DNA of 64,000 bases from Pontibacter ramchanderi (GTDB lineage Bacteria > Bacteroidota > Bacteroidia > Cytophagales > Hymenobacteraceae): positions 62,001-126,000 of the forward strand of contig NZ_PJMU01000003.1 of NCBI RefSeq assembly GCF_002846395.1. Direction: 5' to 3'. The notes beneath the pieces are model-generated. The model was not told the DNA's origin, ran no database searches, and worked only from the letters and a program-made list of their open reading frames with translations. The position numbers and the translations under genes are program-made. Shown here piece by piece: positions 1 through 8,454 of this stretch (position 1 is its first letter; every line of letters begins with the position of its first letter).

Positions 1-1
1 C

Positions 2-2026
2 TCTTTTTTTGCGGTGGAGAATGCCGGCAACAAAAACGCCACCAAGCTCATCCTCGACGAAGCAGGTATACCAGTGCCGCGTGGTAGCATTGTCACCGAC
101 GCCGACGAACTGGACGAGGCAATTGCTGAGTTGGACTACCCCGTGGTGGTGAAACCGCTGGACGGCAACCAGGGAAAGGGTGCCACAGTCAACATCCATA
201 CCTGGAAAGATGCGCAGCGGGCCATGGTCGAGGCCCAGCGCTACTCTAAAAAGGTAATGGTGGAGCAGTTTATTACAGGCGATGATTACCGCCTGCTTGT
301 CATCAACGGCAAGTTTACCGCCGCCGCCAAACGCACCCCGGCCATGGTCACCGGTAACGGCATTTCCACCATACAGCAACTCGTGAAAGAGGTGAACAAG
401 GACCCCAGAAGAGGTATAGGACACGAAAAGGCGCTCACACACATCAAAATAGACAAGCATACCCGCAGCATACTCAAAGACAAGGGCCTGACACTTCAGT
501 CGGTGTTGCCTGCGGGCGAGGTGCTCTTCCTGAAAAGCACGGCTAACCTGAGCACCGGCGGCACGGCCACTGATGTGACCGACCTGGTGGATCCGTACAA
601 TGTGCTGATGGCCGAGCGCATTGCCGGCATCATCGGGCTCGACGTATGTGGCATTGATGTGATGACGACCGACATTGCCATCCCGCTGCCCGAAACACGC
701 GGCGCTGTGATAGAGGTCAACGCGGCTCCGGGCCTGCGCATGCACATCTCCCCTACCGAAGGCTTGCCGCGCAACGTGGCCGAACCGATCATCAATATGC
801 TGTTCCCGCACGGTACCCCTACCCGTATACCGATCGTGGCTATTACGGGCACTAACGGCAAAACCACCACTTCGCGGCTGGTGGCGCACATGCTCAAGTT
901 CAAAGGGTACCAGGTAGGCTTTACCACCACCGACGGTATTTACATACAGGACAAGAAGATCATCAAAGGCGATACCACCGGGGCCTACAGCAGCGAGTTC
1001 GTGCTCAAGGACCCCACCGTAAACTATGCCGTGCTGGAATGCGCCAGGGGCGGCATGTTGCGCTCAGGGCTGGCTTTCCGGCAGTGCGACATCGGCATTG
1101 TCACCAACGTATCGGCTGACCACCTGGGGCTGGGCGACATCAACACCGTAGAGGAAATGGCCGAAGTGAAAGCCGTGATTCCGCGAACCGTGTGCCAGAA
1201 CGGGTATGCCGTGCTTAACGCTGACGACGATCTGGTATACGAAATGGCAACCGGGCTAAACTGCAAGGTGGCTTTCTTCAGTCTCGACGAAAACAACCCG
1301 CGCATCCTGCAGCACATCCACAAAGGGGGGCTGGCGGCCGTGCACGAAAACGGGTACATCTCTATCTTTAAGAACACCTACAAGATCAGGGTTGACCGCG
1401 TGGCCGACATTCCGCTTACCTTCGGGGGGCGTGCCCGCTTTAACATACAGAATGTACTGGCGGCTACCCTGGCAGGCTATATCAATCACTTCGAGATCGC
1501 GGAGATCCGGACTGCGCTGCGAACCTTTATCCCTTCCGCTGAGACCACGCCGGGCCGCATGAACCTGTTTAAGCTTCCGCGCTACGAAGTGCTCATCGAC
1601 TATGCCCACAACATTGCCAGCATGGAGGCCATCGCCGACTTTATCGACAACGTGCATGCCACCTACAAGATCGGTATTGTGGCAGGTATAGGCGACCGCC
1701 TGGAAGCGGACACGATCGAGATCGGGCGCATCGCAGCCGAAACTTTTGACGAGATCATCATCCGGCAGGACAAGGACCTGCGTGGCAAAGCTGGGGAAGA
1801 AATAAACAGTCTGCTCAAACAGGGCATCATGTCGGTGAAGCCGAACCTCAAGGTAACGGAGATAAATCAGGAAAGCAGCGCCCTGGCCCACGCCATGGAG
1901 TATGCGCCGGAGGGCTCCTTTATTGCCCTGTTTTCGGAAGATATTCCGGAGTCCGTTAAAATGGTCGAGAGTTTCCGCATTATCGAACACCGGCGCATCT
2001 CCTCACTTGAACAGGATTCATTCTAA
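2..2026 (+). CDS. cphA: Cyanophycin synthetase, 3' part (5' end outside window)
   Basis: The enzyme polymerises Asp and Arg into cyanophycin (multi-L-arginyl-poly-L-aspartate) with ATP, in the cytoplasm. The frame is open from the first codon of the window; the GTG at 14 is an internal Val. About 674 residues are visible of a family usually near 870-900, so roughly the first 200 are missing. Seen here are an ATP-grasp region (KPLDGNQGKG near residue 60, then IEVNAAPGLRMH) followed by the MurE-like ligase half with glycine-rich loop GTNGKTTT near nt 846-870 and DYAHN further on. The isoaspartyl peptidase follows after 127 nt and a cyanophycinase lies 11.5 kb downstream on the other strand. The family call is secure. 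Confidence 0.96.
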   Translation, partial: SFFAVENAGNKNATKLILDEAGIPVPRGSIVTDADELDEAIAELDYPVVVKPLDGNQGKGATVNIHTWKDAQRAMVEAQRYSKKVMVEQFITGDDYRLLVINGKFTAAAKRTPAMVTGNGISTIQQLVKEVNKDPRRGIGHEKALTHIKIDKHTRSILKDKGLTLQSVLPAGEVLFLKSTANLSTGGTATDVTDLVDPYNVLMAERIAGIIGLDVCGIDVMTTDIAIPLPETRGAVIEVNAAPGLRMHISPTEGLPRNVAEPIINMLFPHGTPTRIPIVAITGTNGKTTTSRLVAHMLKFKGYQVGFTTTDGIYIQDKKIIKGDTTGAYSSEFVLKDPTVNYAVLECARGGMLRSGLAFRQCDIGIVTNVSADHLGLGDINTVEEMAEVKAVIPRTVCQNGYAVLNADDDLVYEMATGLNCKVAFFSLDENNPRILQHIHKGGLAAVHENGYISIFKNTYKIRVDRVADIPLTFGGRARFNIQNVLAATLAGYINHFEIAEIRTALRTFIPSAETTPGRMNLFKLPRYEVLIDYAHNIASMEAIADFIDNVHATYKIGIVAGIGDRLEADTIEIGRIAAETFDEIIIRQDKDLRGKAGEEINSLLKQGIMSVKPNLKVTEINQESSALAHAMEYAPEGSFIALFSEDIPESVKMVESFRIIEHRRISSLEQDSF

Positions 2027-2086
2027 TACCTATACACCTTCTGCAGCGGCCGCTTATACCTGGCAGGCTGCTGCAGAAACGGTAAT

Positions 2087-2109
2087 CTTCTCTTGAAACT
2101 CAAGGGAAG
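2087..2109 (+). promoter_or_regulatory. Stem-loop in the cphA-iaaA spacer
   Basis: CTTCTCTTGA-AAC-TCAAGGGAAG forms a 10-bp stem with one T-G pair and a 3-nt loop. No T-run follows on the plus strand, so it is not a convincing terminator. It could modulate read-through between the two genes or be a protein site; its inner dyad CTTGA-AAC-TCAAG resembles the operator dyad at 3300-3316 only loosely. Confidence 0.3.
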
Positions 2110-2153
2110 ATCGCCTGGCTTATCTTAACCCGAATAACTGTAAACAAACTACT

Positions 2154-3119
2154 ATGAAGAAATTTGCGATTGCGATTCACGGAGGGGCAGAAACAACCAA
2201 GCCCAGCGAACTTGACAACAAAAAAGAAGAAGCCTACAAAGACGGCCTGGCAGATGCTTTGAAGGCCGGGTATGATGTGCTGGAGAAAGGCGGCAGCGCA
2301 CTCGATGCGGTGGAGGCGGCCGTTAACAGCATGGAGCGCAACCCGCTGTTCAATGCCGGCCGCGGCGCCAGCCTGACAGAGCGCGGTGAAAATGAATTCG
2401 ATGCTGCCATTATGGACGGCAATACCCTGCGGGTAGGCGCTGTGGGAGCTGTGCGCTATGTGCAGCACCCCATTAGTCTGGCAAAGGTTATTCTGCAAAA
2501 GTGCGACTACTGCCTGCTGGTGGGAACAGGCGCCGAAGAATTTGCCCTGGCCAACAACCTGTCTCTGAAAGGTCCGGAATACTTTGTGACACCTGAGAAA
2601 AAAGAGGCCTGGCTCGACAAGCAGCAGAACAAAGTGGAGAAGAAACGGATGCCCGGCTCCATGACCGACACGGTGGGCGCCGTGGCCCTGGACATAAACG
2701 GTAACCTGGCAGCTGCTACCTCCACTGGTGGCCTCACAGACCAACTGAAGGGCCGCGTCGGGGATACGCCCATTATAGGTGGCGGCACCTTTGCCAACAA
2801 CGAGGTATGCGCCGTGAGCTGCACCGGCGAGGGTGAGGTGATCATGCGCGGAGCACTGGCCCACGAGGTATACGCCATGATGAAATACGCCGGACACTCA
2901 CTGCAGGCAGCCACCGAAAAGGCCATTCAGTTACATGCCGATAAGTTACAGGGGGACCGGGGCATTCTGTCGATGGATAGCAGTGGAAAAGTAGCCTTTG
3001 GCTTTAATACGGGCTTTATGAAGCGCGGCTATTGGGCTGCCGACGAAGAACCCTTTGTAGCCCTGTGGGAATCTGAAAAACTAAAGAAACCGGTGAAGCA
3101 AAAGGAAATGGAAAAATAA
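2154..3119 (+). CDS. iaaA: Isoaspartyl peptidase / L-asparaginase (Ntn hydrolase)
   Basis: This is a plant-type asparaginase that hydrolyses beta-aspartyl dipeptides; beta-Asp-Arg from cyanophycin breakdown is a typical substrate, giving Asp and Arg. The 321-residue length is usual. The N terminus starts AIAIHGGAE and the family signature ERNPLFNAGRGA lies near residues 61-72. Autocleavage is expected before Thr163 in MTDTVGAVALD, which becomes the catalytic nucleophile, with the GGT segment just after. ATG 2154 starts directly at the conserved domain. Its place after cphA supports a role in mobilising the stored polymer. There is no signal peptide. Confidence 0.93.
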   Translation: MKKFAIAIHGGAETTKPSELDNKKEEAYKDGLADALKAGYDVLEKGGSALDAVEAAVNSMERNPLFNAGRGASLTERGENEFDAAIMDGNTLRVGAVGAVRYVQHPISLAKVILQKCDYCLLVGTGAEEFALANNLSLKGPEYFVTPEKKEAWLDKQQNKVEKKRMPGSMTDTVGAVALDINGNLAAATSTGGLTDQLKGRVGDTPIIGGGTFANNEVCAVSCTGEGEVIMRGALAHEVYAMMKYAGHSLQAATEKAIQLHADKLQGDRGILSMDSSGKVAFGFNTGFMKRGYWAADEEPFVALWESEKLKKPVKQKEMEK

Positions 3120-3275
3120 CGTGCAACGAAGCACTGGCTATACCTGCGAGGCATTGGCTGTATACCTTAGTGTATGGCCAATGCCTTTTAGTTACGTAAC
3201 AGCTATAGTAGGTCTTAGGTAGGTATAGCTGTTTAAGTCCGCTTTAAAATCTTTAAATTTATTTAGCCCCACAGC

Positions 3276-3322
3276 TTGACTTTACGTAAACCCGTATTAA
3301 CTTTGAAACTCAAAGTACTTTA
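3276..3322 (+). promoter_or_regulatory. Promoter with overlapping palindromic operator
   Basis: A perfect dyad ACTTTGA-AAC-TCAAAGT spans 3300-3316 and is followed by ACTTTA, ending 2 nt before ATG 3325. A Bacteroidota-type -7 box TAACTTTG (TAnnTTTG, 3298-3305) overlaps its left arm, and a TTG at 3276-3278 sits about 19 nt upstream as a possible -33 box. The same dyad (spacer ACT) and the same 13-bp right half recur at 4281-4303. This looks like the operator of the winged-helix protein encoded at 3956, implying autoregulation; that link is inferred. Confidence 0.6.
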
Positions 3323-3324
3323 CT

Positions 3325-3948
3325 ATGAATCAGCAGCAAGACCAGTTAGAAGCCCTGCACGAGATCCGTAACATCATGGATCGCTCTTCCCGCTTTATTT
3401 CCCTGAGCGGCTTGTCCGGCGTATTTGCGGGCTTGTCGGCGCTGGTGGGGGCTGCGGTGGTAAAGTGGTATTTCAGTCAGCAAAACATCAATTACTACAG
3501 CGATCAGGCCCGCAACTTTAGCCAGGAAGATGTTTTGTTCTTGCTGGCCGTGGCGCTTGGGGTGCTGGCGCTGGCCTTTGGTACGGCCACTTACTTTACG
3601 GCCCGCAATGCCCGCAAAAAGAACCAGCGTACCTGGGACAACCAGTCGAAGCGACTGCTGACGAACCTGGCTATACCTTTGGCGACGGGCGGTGTGTTCT
3701 GCGCTATCCTGCTCTACCACGGCATTCTATACCTGGTGGCACCCGCCATGCTGGTTTTTTACGGCCTGGCCCTGCTCAACGGCAGCAAATATACCTTGGG
3801 CGATATCCGTTACCTGGGCATCATCGAGATTGTGATCGGGCTGGTGGCCTGCGTGTTTGTGGGTTATGGCCTGATGCTGTGGACCTTGGGGTTTGGGGTG
3901 CTGCATATTGTGTATGGCGCGCTGGTGTACTTTAAATACGAACGCTAG
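3325..3948 (+). CDS. Multi-pass membrane protein of unknown function
   Basis: The 207-residue protein has a short polar N terminus (MNQQQDQLEALHEIRNIMDR) and about six hydrophobic segments from residue 24 to near the C terminus, the first being glycine-rich (LSGLSGVFAGLSALVGAAVV). A basic cytoplasmic-looking loop (RNARKKNQRTW) separates the second and third segments. I do not recognise a functional family beyond a membrane protein often found beside small winged-helix regulators in Bacteroidota. It is co-transcribed with the regulator at 3956, with only 7 nt between stop and start, and lies directly under the proposed operator. A sensor or partner of the regulator is possible but unproven. 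Confidence 0.8.
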   Translation: MNQQQDQLEALHEIRNIMDRSSRFISLSGLSGVFAGLSALVGAAVVKWYFSQQNINYYSDQARNFSQEDVLFLLAVALGVLALAFGTATYFTARNARKKNQRTWDNQSKRLLTNLAIPLATGGVFCAILLYHGILYLVAPAMLVFYGLALLNGSKYTLGDIRYLGIIEIVIGLVACVFVGYGLMLWTLGFGVLHIVYGALVYFKYER

Positions 3949-3955
3949 CAAACCG

Positions 3956-4264
3956 GTGAAAGAGTATCTTGAAAATATAAACAAGGCCTTCGAGAGCAAG
4001 GCGCGGCTGGGCATTATGTCGGTGCTGCTGGTGGACGACCGGGTGGATTTTAACACGCTGAAAGAAACCCTGCAACTGACGGACGGCAACCTGGCCAGTC
4101 ACCTGCGGGCGCTGGAAGAGGCCAAATACCTGCAGGTGGAGAAGCAGTTTGTAGGCCGCAAACCCAACACCACCTACCAGGCAACAGAGGCAGGCCGCGA
4201 GGCTTTCAAGAGCCACCTGGATGCCCTGGAGCAGCTGATTTTAAACAACAGGCAAAGTGATTAA
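3956..4264 (+). CDS. Winged-helix transcriptional regulator (HTH_27-like), GTG start
   Basis: About 102 residues from GTG 3956 (VKEYLENINKAFESKAR...), which begins at the first helix of the domain and 7 nt after the preceding stop. An in-frame ATG at 3893 would overlap the upstream gene by 56 nt and add a tail not typical of the family. The sequence follows the small Bacteroidota winged-helix pattern: FESKARLGIMSVLLV, recognition region LTDGNLASHLRALE, and wing KQFVGRKPNTTYQAT. It is essentially one DNA-binding domain, probably dimeric, with no ligand domain. The palindromes at 3300 and 4281 flank its two-gene unit and the next operon, so it probably represses both. Confidence 0.85.
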   Translation: MKEYLENINKAFESKARLGIMSVLLVDDRVDFNTLKETLQLTDGNLASHLRALEEAKYLQVEKQFVGRKPNTTYQATEAGREAFKSHLDALEQLILNNRQSD

Positions 4265-4280
4265 TTTTTTTTGGCTTTAC

Positions 4281-4303
4281 ACTTTGAACTTCAAAGTACT
4301 TTA
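4281..4303 (+). promoter_or_regulatory. Second copy of the palindromic operator
   Basis: ACTTTGA-ACT-TCAAAGT is a perfect 7+3+7 dyad at 4281-4297, followed by ACTTTA exactly as in the copy at 3300-3322. It lies 38 nt upstream of ATG 4342, the first gene of the downstream membrane-protein operon. Conservation of both arms while the 3-nt spacer varies argues for a dimeric protein site. Confidence 0.6.
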
Positions 4304-4341
4304 AACACGAAAACAGGTATACACACAAACCCAAGATTGAC

Positions 4342-4680
4342 ATGGTACAGCAAAACGACTTTCAAAATCAAAATGTGCTAACCGCCGCGGCAGGCCGTCG
4401 CACACTCACAGGCGCTGCCTTCGCACTGGCCCTGATGGCCCTCTTTCTGGCTGGGGTGCAAAATCCTGATCCGGCCTGGGGCAAACTTTGGGTGTTAAGG
4501 CCACTCATCGTTGTGACCATGGCCGGTGCGCTGGGTGGCTTTATCAACTACATGCTGCTTCATTATCACCGCAGACTCGGCATTCACAAGGGCATCGCGG
4601 TGGTACTCAGTGCACTGATCTACCTGGTGGGGCTGTGGCTGGGTTCTGTGCTGGGTTTGGCCGGTACGCTGTGGGACTAA
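4342..4680 (+). CDS. Small membrane protein
   Basis: The 112-residue protein has about 26 polar residues, then three predicted membrane segments (roughly 27-43, 51-70 and 83-108). I do not recognise the family. It is the first gene after the second operator copy and is followed at 53 nt by the DUF4153-like gene, so it probably belongs to a five-gene membrane operon running to 6917. Confidence 0.75.
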   Translation: MVQQNDFQNQNVLTAAAGRRTLTGAAFALALMALFLAGVQNPDPAWGKLWVLRPLIVVTMAGALGGFINYMLLHYHRRLGIHKGIAVVLSALIYLVGLWLGSVLGLAGTLWD

Positions 4681-4733
4681 GCGATAAATGCTATAAAGAT
4701 CATTTTCAAAAATAACCAAACAGGTATAGCCAC

Positions 4734-5975
4734 ATGAAAGAGCAGATACTAGCGCAACTGGACAACCCCAGGCAGTTAGAGAAACTGTACCGGTCCGACA
4801 AGGCCAGCTTTAAACAGGCCTTCAGCAGCCTATACCCGCAGCTGAGCGGCGAGCCTTTGGCTTCGTTCTGGCAAGCGAGGCTCCACTATGAAACAGAGGA
4901 GGTTTTCTGGCGCTTCAACCGGGAGTTTGGGTTTGTGGTGATCCTCGCGCTGGTGGCAGGTGTACTGGTGAAGCTGCCGGCCATCTTCCCGATCAGCGAG
5001 GACTTCTACTACCCGCGCAACCTCGGTTTCTTTGTGCTCCCGCCCCTGATGGTCTACTTCGCCTGGCGAAACAAGCTGCCGGCAAACCGGGTTGCTCTTA
5101 TCGCTGCCATCACGGCCGTTTGCGCGCTATACATCAACTTGCTGCCCAACAGCCAAAGCGACACCCTGGTACTGGCCTGCATCCACCTGCCTTTGTTGCT
5201 GTGGGTGCTGCTCGGGGTGTCGTATTCCGGCAAGGACCTGCACCTGTCGCAAAAGCGCCTCAGCTTCCTGCGCTTCAACGGCGACCTGGCCGTAATGTCG
5301 GCGATGCTGGTAATAGCGGGCGGCATGATGACAGGTATAACGATCGGCCTTTTTGCGCTGATCGGGCTTCGGATCGAGGCGTTTTATTTTGAGTACATCG
5401 TCGCCTTTGGCTTGCCGGCTGTGCCCATCGTGGCCGCCTACCTCACGCAAAACAACCCGCAGCTGGTCGACAAAGTGTCACCGGTTATAGCCCGCATCTT
5501 CAGTCCGTTGGTGCTCGTCATGCTGGTGATTTACCTGGGAGCCATCATCTACTCCGGCAAGGACCCCTACAACGACCGCGAGTTTCTGCTGCTCTTCAAC
5601 GTGCTCCTGATCGGGGTGATGGCGCTGATCTTTTTCTCGGTAGCGGAGAGCTCCGGCAAGTCAAGTGAACGCTCAGCAGTATGGGTGCTGCTTCTGCTTT
5701 CGCTCGTAACAGTAATCGTGAACGGCATTGCGCTGTCTGCCATTTCGTTCCGGATTTCGGAGTGGGGCCTTACGCCGAACCGGGTGGCGGTGATGGGAGG
5801 CAACGTGCTCATACTGGTGCACCTGCTCATCGTGACGGTTATGCTGTGGAAGGCAGCTACCCGTAAGGCCGCCATCACCGAAGTCGGGCGCGCTATCGTG
5901 CTCTACATTCCGGTATACTTTGCCTGGACCATCGTAGTCGTGTTTCTCTTTCCACTGCTATTCGGCTTCAACTAA
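4734..5975 (+). CDS. DUF4153-like polytopic membrane protein
   Basis: The 413-residue protein has a soluble N-terminal region of about 60 residues (MKEQILAQLDNPRQLEKLYR...) with an amphipathic look, then about ten hydrophobic segments to the C terminus. The overall pattern matches DUF4153-type proteins, whose biochemical role is unknown. It is the largest member of the operon under the second operator copy. No catalytic motif is visible. Confidence 0.75.
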   Translation: MKEQILAQLDNPRQLEKLYRSDKASFKQAFSSLYPQLSGEPLASFWQARLHYETEEVFWRFNREFGFVVILALVAGVLVKLPAIFPISEDFYYPRNLGFFVLPPLMVYFAWRNKLPANRVALIAAITAVCALYINLLPNSQSDTLVLACIHLPLLLWVLLGVSYSGKDLHLSQKRLSFLRFNGDLAVMSAMLVIAGGMMTGITIGLFALIGLRIEAFYFEYIVAFGLPAVPIVAAYLTQNNPQLVDKVSPVIARIFSPLVLVMLVIYLGAIIYSGKDPYNDREFLLLFNVLLIGVMALIFFSVAESSGKSSERSAVWVLLLLSLVTVIVNGIALSAISFRISEWGLTPNRVAVMGGNVLILVHLLIVTVMLWKAATRKAAITEVGRAIVLYIPVYFAWTIVVVFLFPLLFGFN

Positions 5976-6003
5976 TCGCTTACACAATATCAAAATACAC
6001 GGC

Positions 6004-6291
6004 ATGGAAAAATCATTGCAAATCGGGAATGTAGTCAGTTGGCTCGCGGGTTTTCTCTTTCTGGCGATCGGGTTCATCAATACGTTTTGGGGAAACGATG
6101 GCGGCTACGGCCTGTTGGTGATCATACTGGCGCATGTGTACTTCCCTCCTATGGCGACTGTTCTACAAGAGGCAACAGGCTACACCATTCCACTGCCAGT
6201 CCGGATCATACTGGCGCTCTTCATCCTGTGGTCGGCGCTGGGTGTGGCCGAATTGGATGACAAGATCGAGCTGATGCTACTGGATTTTTAA
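6004..6291 (+). CDS. Small membrane protein, paralogue of the product at 6639
   Basis: The 95-residue protein has three membrane segments and an acidic C terminus. It is clearly related to the product of 6639-6917: the stretch VYFPPM...IPLPVRIILALFIL...LGVAELDDKIE aligns without gaps in its second half to VYLPPA...IPVVVKIILAIVLF...LGVSDLGDMLD. The shared F/LPP loop and LGV-x-(E/D)-L-x-D end suggest a family signature. It starts 28 nt after the previous stop. Function unknown; it may form a homo- or hetero-oligomer with its paralogue. Confidence 0.75.
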   Translation: MEKSLQIGNVVSWLAGFLFLAIGFINTFWGNDGGYGLLVIILAHVYFPPMATVLQEATGYTIPLPVRIILALFILWSALGVAELDDKIELMLLDF

Positions 6292-6336
6292 CATCTGAAT
6301 ACTTTCAAAATCAATTCATCATAAACAAAAACAGAT

Positions 6337-6627
6337 ATGGTAACGCAAAACAAAAGACTTATCGGCATTGTGCTCGCAGTGGCTTTCCTGCTGCTTATTC
6401 CGCTTATCGCCATGCAGTTCACCAGCGAAGTAGACTGGGGACTGTTTGATTTCGTGATCATGGGCATTCTGCTGCTCGGCACTGGGCTCGCGGCAGAGTT
6501 CGTGCTCCGCAAAGTGAAGAACACCGAGTCCAGACTGGTTGTCATAGGCCTCATTTTGCTGGTCTTCTTCCTGATCTGGGCAGAGCTGGCAGTGGGCATT
6601 TTCGGAACTCCTTTTGCAGGCAGTTAA
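6337..6627 (+). CDS. Small three-helix membrane protein
   Basis: The 96-residue protein has three hydrophobic segments (about 8-25, 36-57 and 66-88) separated by a short polar linker FTSEVDWGLFD and a basic stretch RKVKNTESR. The pattern is seen in many uncharacterised Bacteroidota membrane proteins; no function is known to me. It sits between the two paralogous small genes, and the next start follows 11 nt after its stop, so it is very likely translated from the same message. Confidence 0.75.
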   Translation: MVTQNKRLIGIVLAVAFLLLIPLIAMQFTSEVDWGLFDFVIMGILLLGTGLAAEFVLRKVKNTESRLVVIGLILLVFFLIWAELAVGIFGTPFAGS

Positions 6628-6638
6628 GCAGCAGCACT

Positions 6639-6917
6639 ATGAAAGCTTATACCTTAACCTATCCCCTGCTCGGCTGGTTTTTCGGACTGGTGGTGGCAGC
6701 TGTGGGCGTCCTGAACCTGGTGCTGGTACACCCTGTGCCTGGTATAGCCTACCTCTTGCTCTCGCTCGTGTACCTCCCGCCGGCCAACGCCTACCTGAAG
6801 CGGCATCTGAACATCTCTATACCTGTGGTGGTTAAAATTATACTGGCCATCGTGTTGTTTATGTTCACACTAGGCGTGAGCGACCTGGGCGATATGCTGG
6901 ACAAAGCGCTAATTTAA
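6639..6917 (+). CDS. Small membrane protein, paralogue of the product at 6004
   Basis: The 92-residue protein has three membrane segments and is homologous to the product of 6004-6291, sharing the VYLPP loop, the IPVVVKIILAI helix and the LGVSDLGD end. It is the last gene of the operon; the strong hairpin at 6936 follows. Function unknown. Confidence 0.75.
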   Translation: MKAYTLTYPLLGWFFGLVVAAVGVLNLVLVHPVPGIAYLLLSLVYLPPANAYLKRHLNISIPVVVKIILAIVLFMFTLGVSDLGDMLDKALI

Positions 6918-6935
6918 TCTCATCCGGCACGGCAT

Positions 6936-6980
6936 AAACGGGGCGGTTTGCGGCGAAAGCTGTGAGCCGCCCCGTTTTAT
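6936..6980 (+). terminator. Rho-independent terminator of the membrane operon
   Basis: AAACGGGGCGG (6936-6946) pairs with CCGCCCCGTTT (6967-6977): 11 bp, 20-nt loop, then a short T-run. It lies 18 nt after the stop at 6917. Confidence 0.85.
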
Positions 6981-7057
6981 AACAGAATTTGCTATGGAAG
7001 CTTAACACATGGCCGTATCTTTACGGGAGAAAATTGATCGATCAAAAGCAATTTTAA

Positions 7058-8071
7058 ATGGACAGAATAACAACCGATATATGCATTGTGGGCGCAGGTC
7101 CTGTGGGACTGTTCGCAGTGTTTGAGGCAGGTTTGCTGAAAATGCGCTGCCACGTAGTAGATGCCCTGCCGGTGGTGGGTGGCCAGCTGGCCGAGATCTA
7201 CCCTAAAAAACCAATCTACGACATACCTGGCTTCCCGTCGATTCTGGCTGGTGAGCTGGTGGATAACCTGATGAAGCAGATCGAGCCTTTCCACCCGACC
7301 TTTACCCTGGGTGAGCGCGTGGAAGAACTCGACAGGCAGGAGGACGGCTCGTTCATTGTACGCACTTCCGAAGGCACTGAGATTGCCTGTAAGGTGGTGG
7401 CCATTGCCGGTGGACTGGGTTCTTTTGAGCCGCGCAAACCGGCCATCGAAAGCCTCGAAAACTTTGAAGGCAAAGGCGTGACCTACATGGTGCGCGACCC
7501 GGAGCTGTTCCGCAGCAAGAAAGTGGTGCTGGCCGGCGGCGGCGACTCTGCCCTGGACTGGGCCATTTACCTGGCCGGTGTAGCCGAAGAGCTTACCCTT
7601 GTGCACCGCGGCTCTACCTTTAGGGGAGCGCCCGAGTCGGCGGAGAAAGTGCTGACCATGGCCGAGGAAGGACAGATCAAACTGCTGCTGAAGTCGAACG
7701 TGACCGATGTGCATGGCAACGGTAAGATAGACTCCGTGACTGTGCTCATCGACAACAAGGATGAGTACAAGATCGAGACCGATTACTTCATCCCACTGTT
7801 CGGTCTGGTGCCAAAGCTGGGCCCGCTCGAGAACTGGGGACTGGAACTGGAGAAGGGCGCCATCGTGGTGAACACCTTCGACTACTCCACCAACATTCCG
7901 GGCGTATACGCCATCGGCGACATTAACACTTATCCGGGCAAGCTGAAGCTGATCCTGTGTGGCTTCCACGAGTCGGCTTTGATGGCTCAGAGTGCTTACA
8001 ACATCATTTACCCGGACAAGAAGTTTGTGTTGAAGTACACCACCGTAAACGGTATACAGGAGCTGAGCTAA
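7058..8071 (+). CDS. Ferredoxin-NADP+ reductase, thioredoxin-reductase-like type
   Basis: A cytoplasmic flavoenzyme moving electrons between NADPH and ferredoxin. The 337-residue protein has an FAD-binding motif IVGAGPVGLFAVFEAG near the N terminus, a second nucleotide-binding motif VLAGGGDSALDWA near residue 155, and GVYAIGDINTYPG near residue 280, which closes the FAD site. There is no CxxC, so it is the FNR type (as Bacillus YumC) and not thioredoxin reductase. The stop TAA shares its last A with the ATG of the ferredoxin gene, so the two are translationally coupled and the ferredoxin is almost certainly its redox partner. Confidence 0.93.
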   Translation: MDRITTDICIVGAGPVGLFAVFEAGLLKMRCHVVDALPVVGGQLAEIYPKKPIYDIPGFPSILAGELVDNLMKQIEPFHPTFTLGERVEELDRQEDGSFIVRTSEGTEIACKVVAIAGGLGSFEPRKPAIESLENFEGKGVTYMVRDPELFRSKKVVLAGGGDSALDWAIYLAGVAEELTLVHRGSTFRGAPESAEKVLTMAEEGQIKLLLKSNVTDVHGNGKIDSVTVLIDNKDEYKIETDYFIPLFGLVPKLGPLENWGLELEKGAIVVNTFDYSTNIPGVYAIGDINTYPGKLKLILCGFHESALMAQSAYNIIYPDKKFVLKYTTVNGIQELS

Positions 8072-8394
8072 TGGAGGAGCTGATCAACATACATGTGGAG
8101 CTGCCAGATGGTAGCCGCGTGACGCTGGAGGCACCGACCGACATGGGCCTTTCGGTGATGGAAGTGATGAAGGCGAATGAGCTGGACGTGCCGGCGATCT
8201 GTGGTGGTATGGCCATCTGCGCCACCTGCCACGTGGAGGTGCTCGAAAGCGGCGAACTGCCAGAGCCCGGCGACGACGAAGCCTACATGCTCGAAACGCT
8301 GCCTCACGCCACGGCCACCAGCCGCCTTTCGTGCCAGCTGCGCGTCAACCCCGAGCTCGACGGACTGGTAGTGCGCCTGATGCCGGAAGCATAA
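8071..8394 (+). CDS. 2Fe-2S ferredoxin (adrenodoxin/Isc type)
   Basis: A 107-residue electron carrier. Cluster ligands are Cys44, Cys50, Cys53 (C-x5-C-x2-C, in AICGGMAICATC) and Cys88 (RLSCQL), the arrangement of the adrenodoxin-like 2Fe-2S family. I chose ATG 8071, which overlaps the reductase stop by one nucleotide; the open frame extends upstream to 7957 but that part is only the reductase gene read in another frame. No isc or suf genes are adjacent. A terminator follows at 8424. Confidence 0.93.
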   Translation: MEELINIHVELPDGSRVTLEAPTDMGLSVMEVMKANELDVPAICGGMAICATCHVEVLESGELPEPGDDEAYMLETLPHATATSRLSCQLRVNPELDGLVVRLMPEA

Positions 8395-8423
8395 GTCGCT
8401 ATACTTTATACCTGAAAAACCGG

Positions 8424-8454
8424 AAAGCCATACCTGCACAGGGTATGGCTTTTT
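8424..8454 (+). terminator. Rho-independent terminator after the ferredoxin gene
   Basis: AAAGCCATACC (8424-8434) and GGTATGGCTTT (8442-8452) form an 11-bp perfect stem with a 7-nt loop and a T5 tail. Confidence 0.92.

Noticed and set aside
8071..8394. Earlier start at 7957 for the ferredoxin
   Set aside because: The added 38 codons overlap the reductase gene in another frame and do not resemble ferredoxin.
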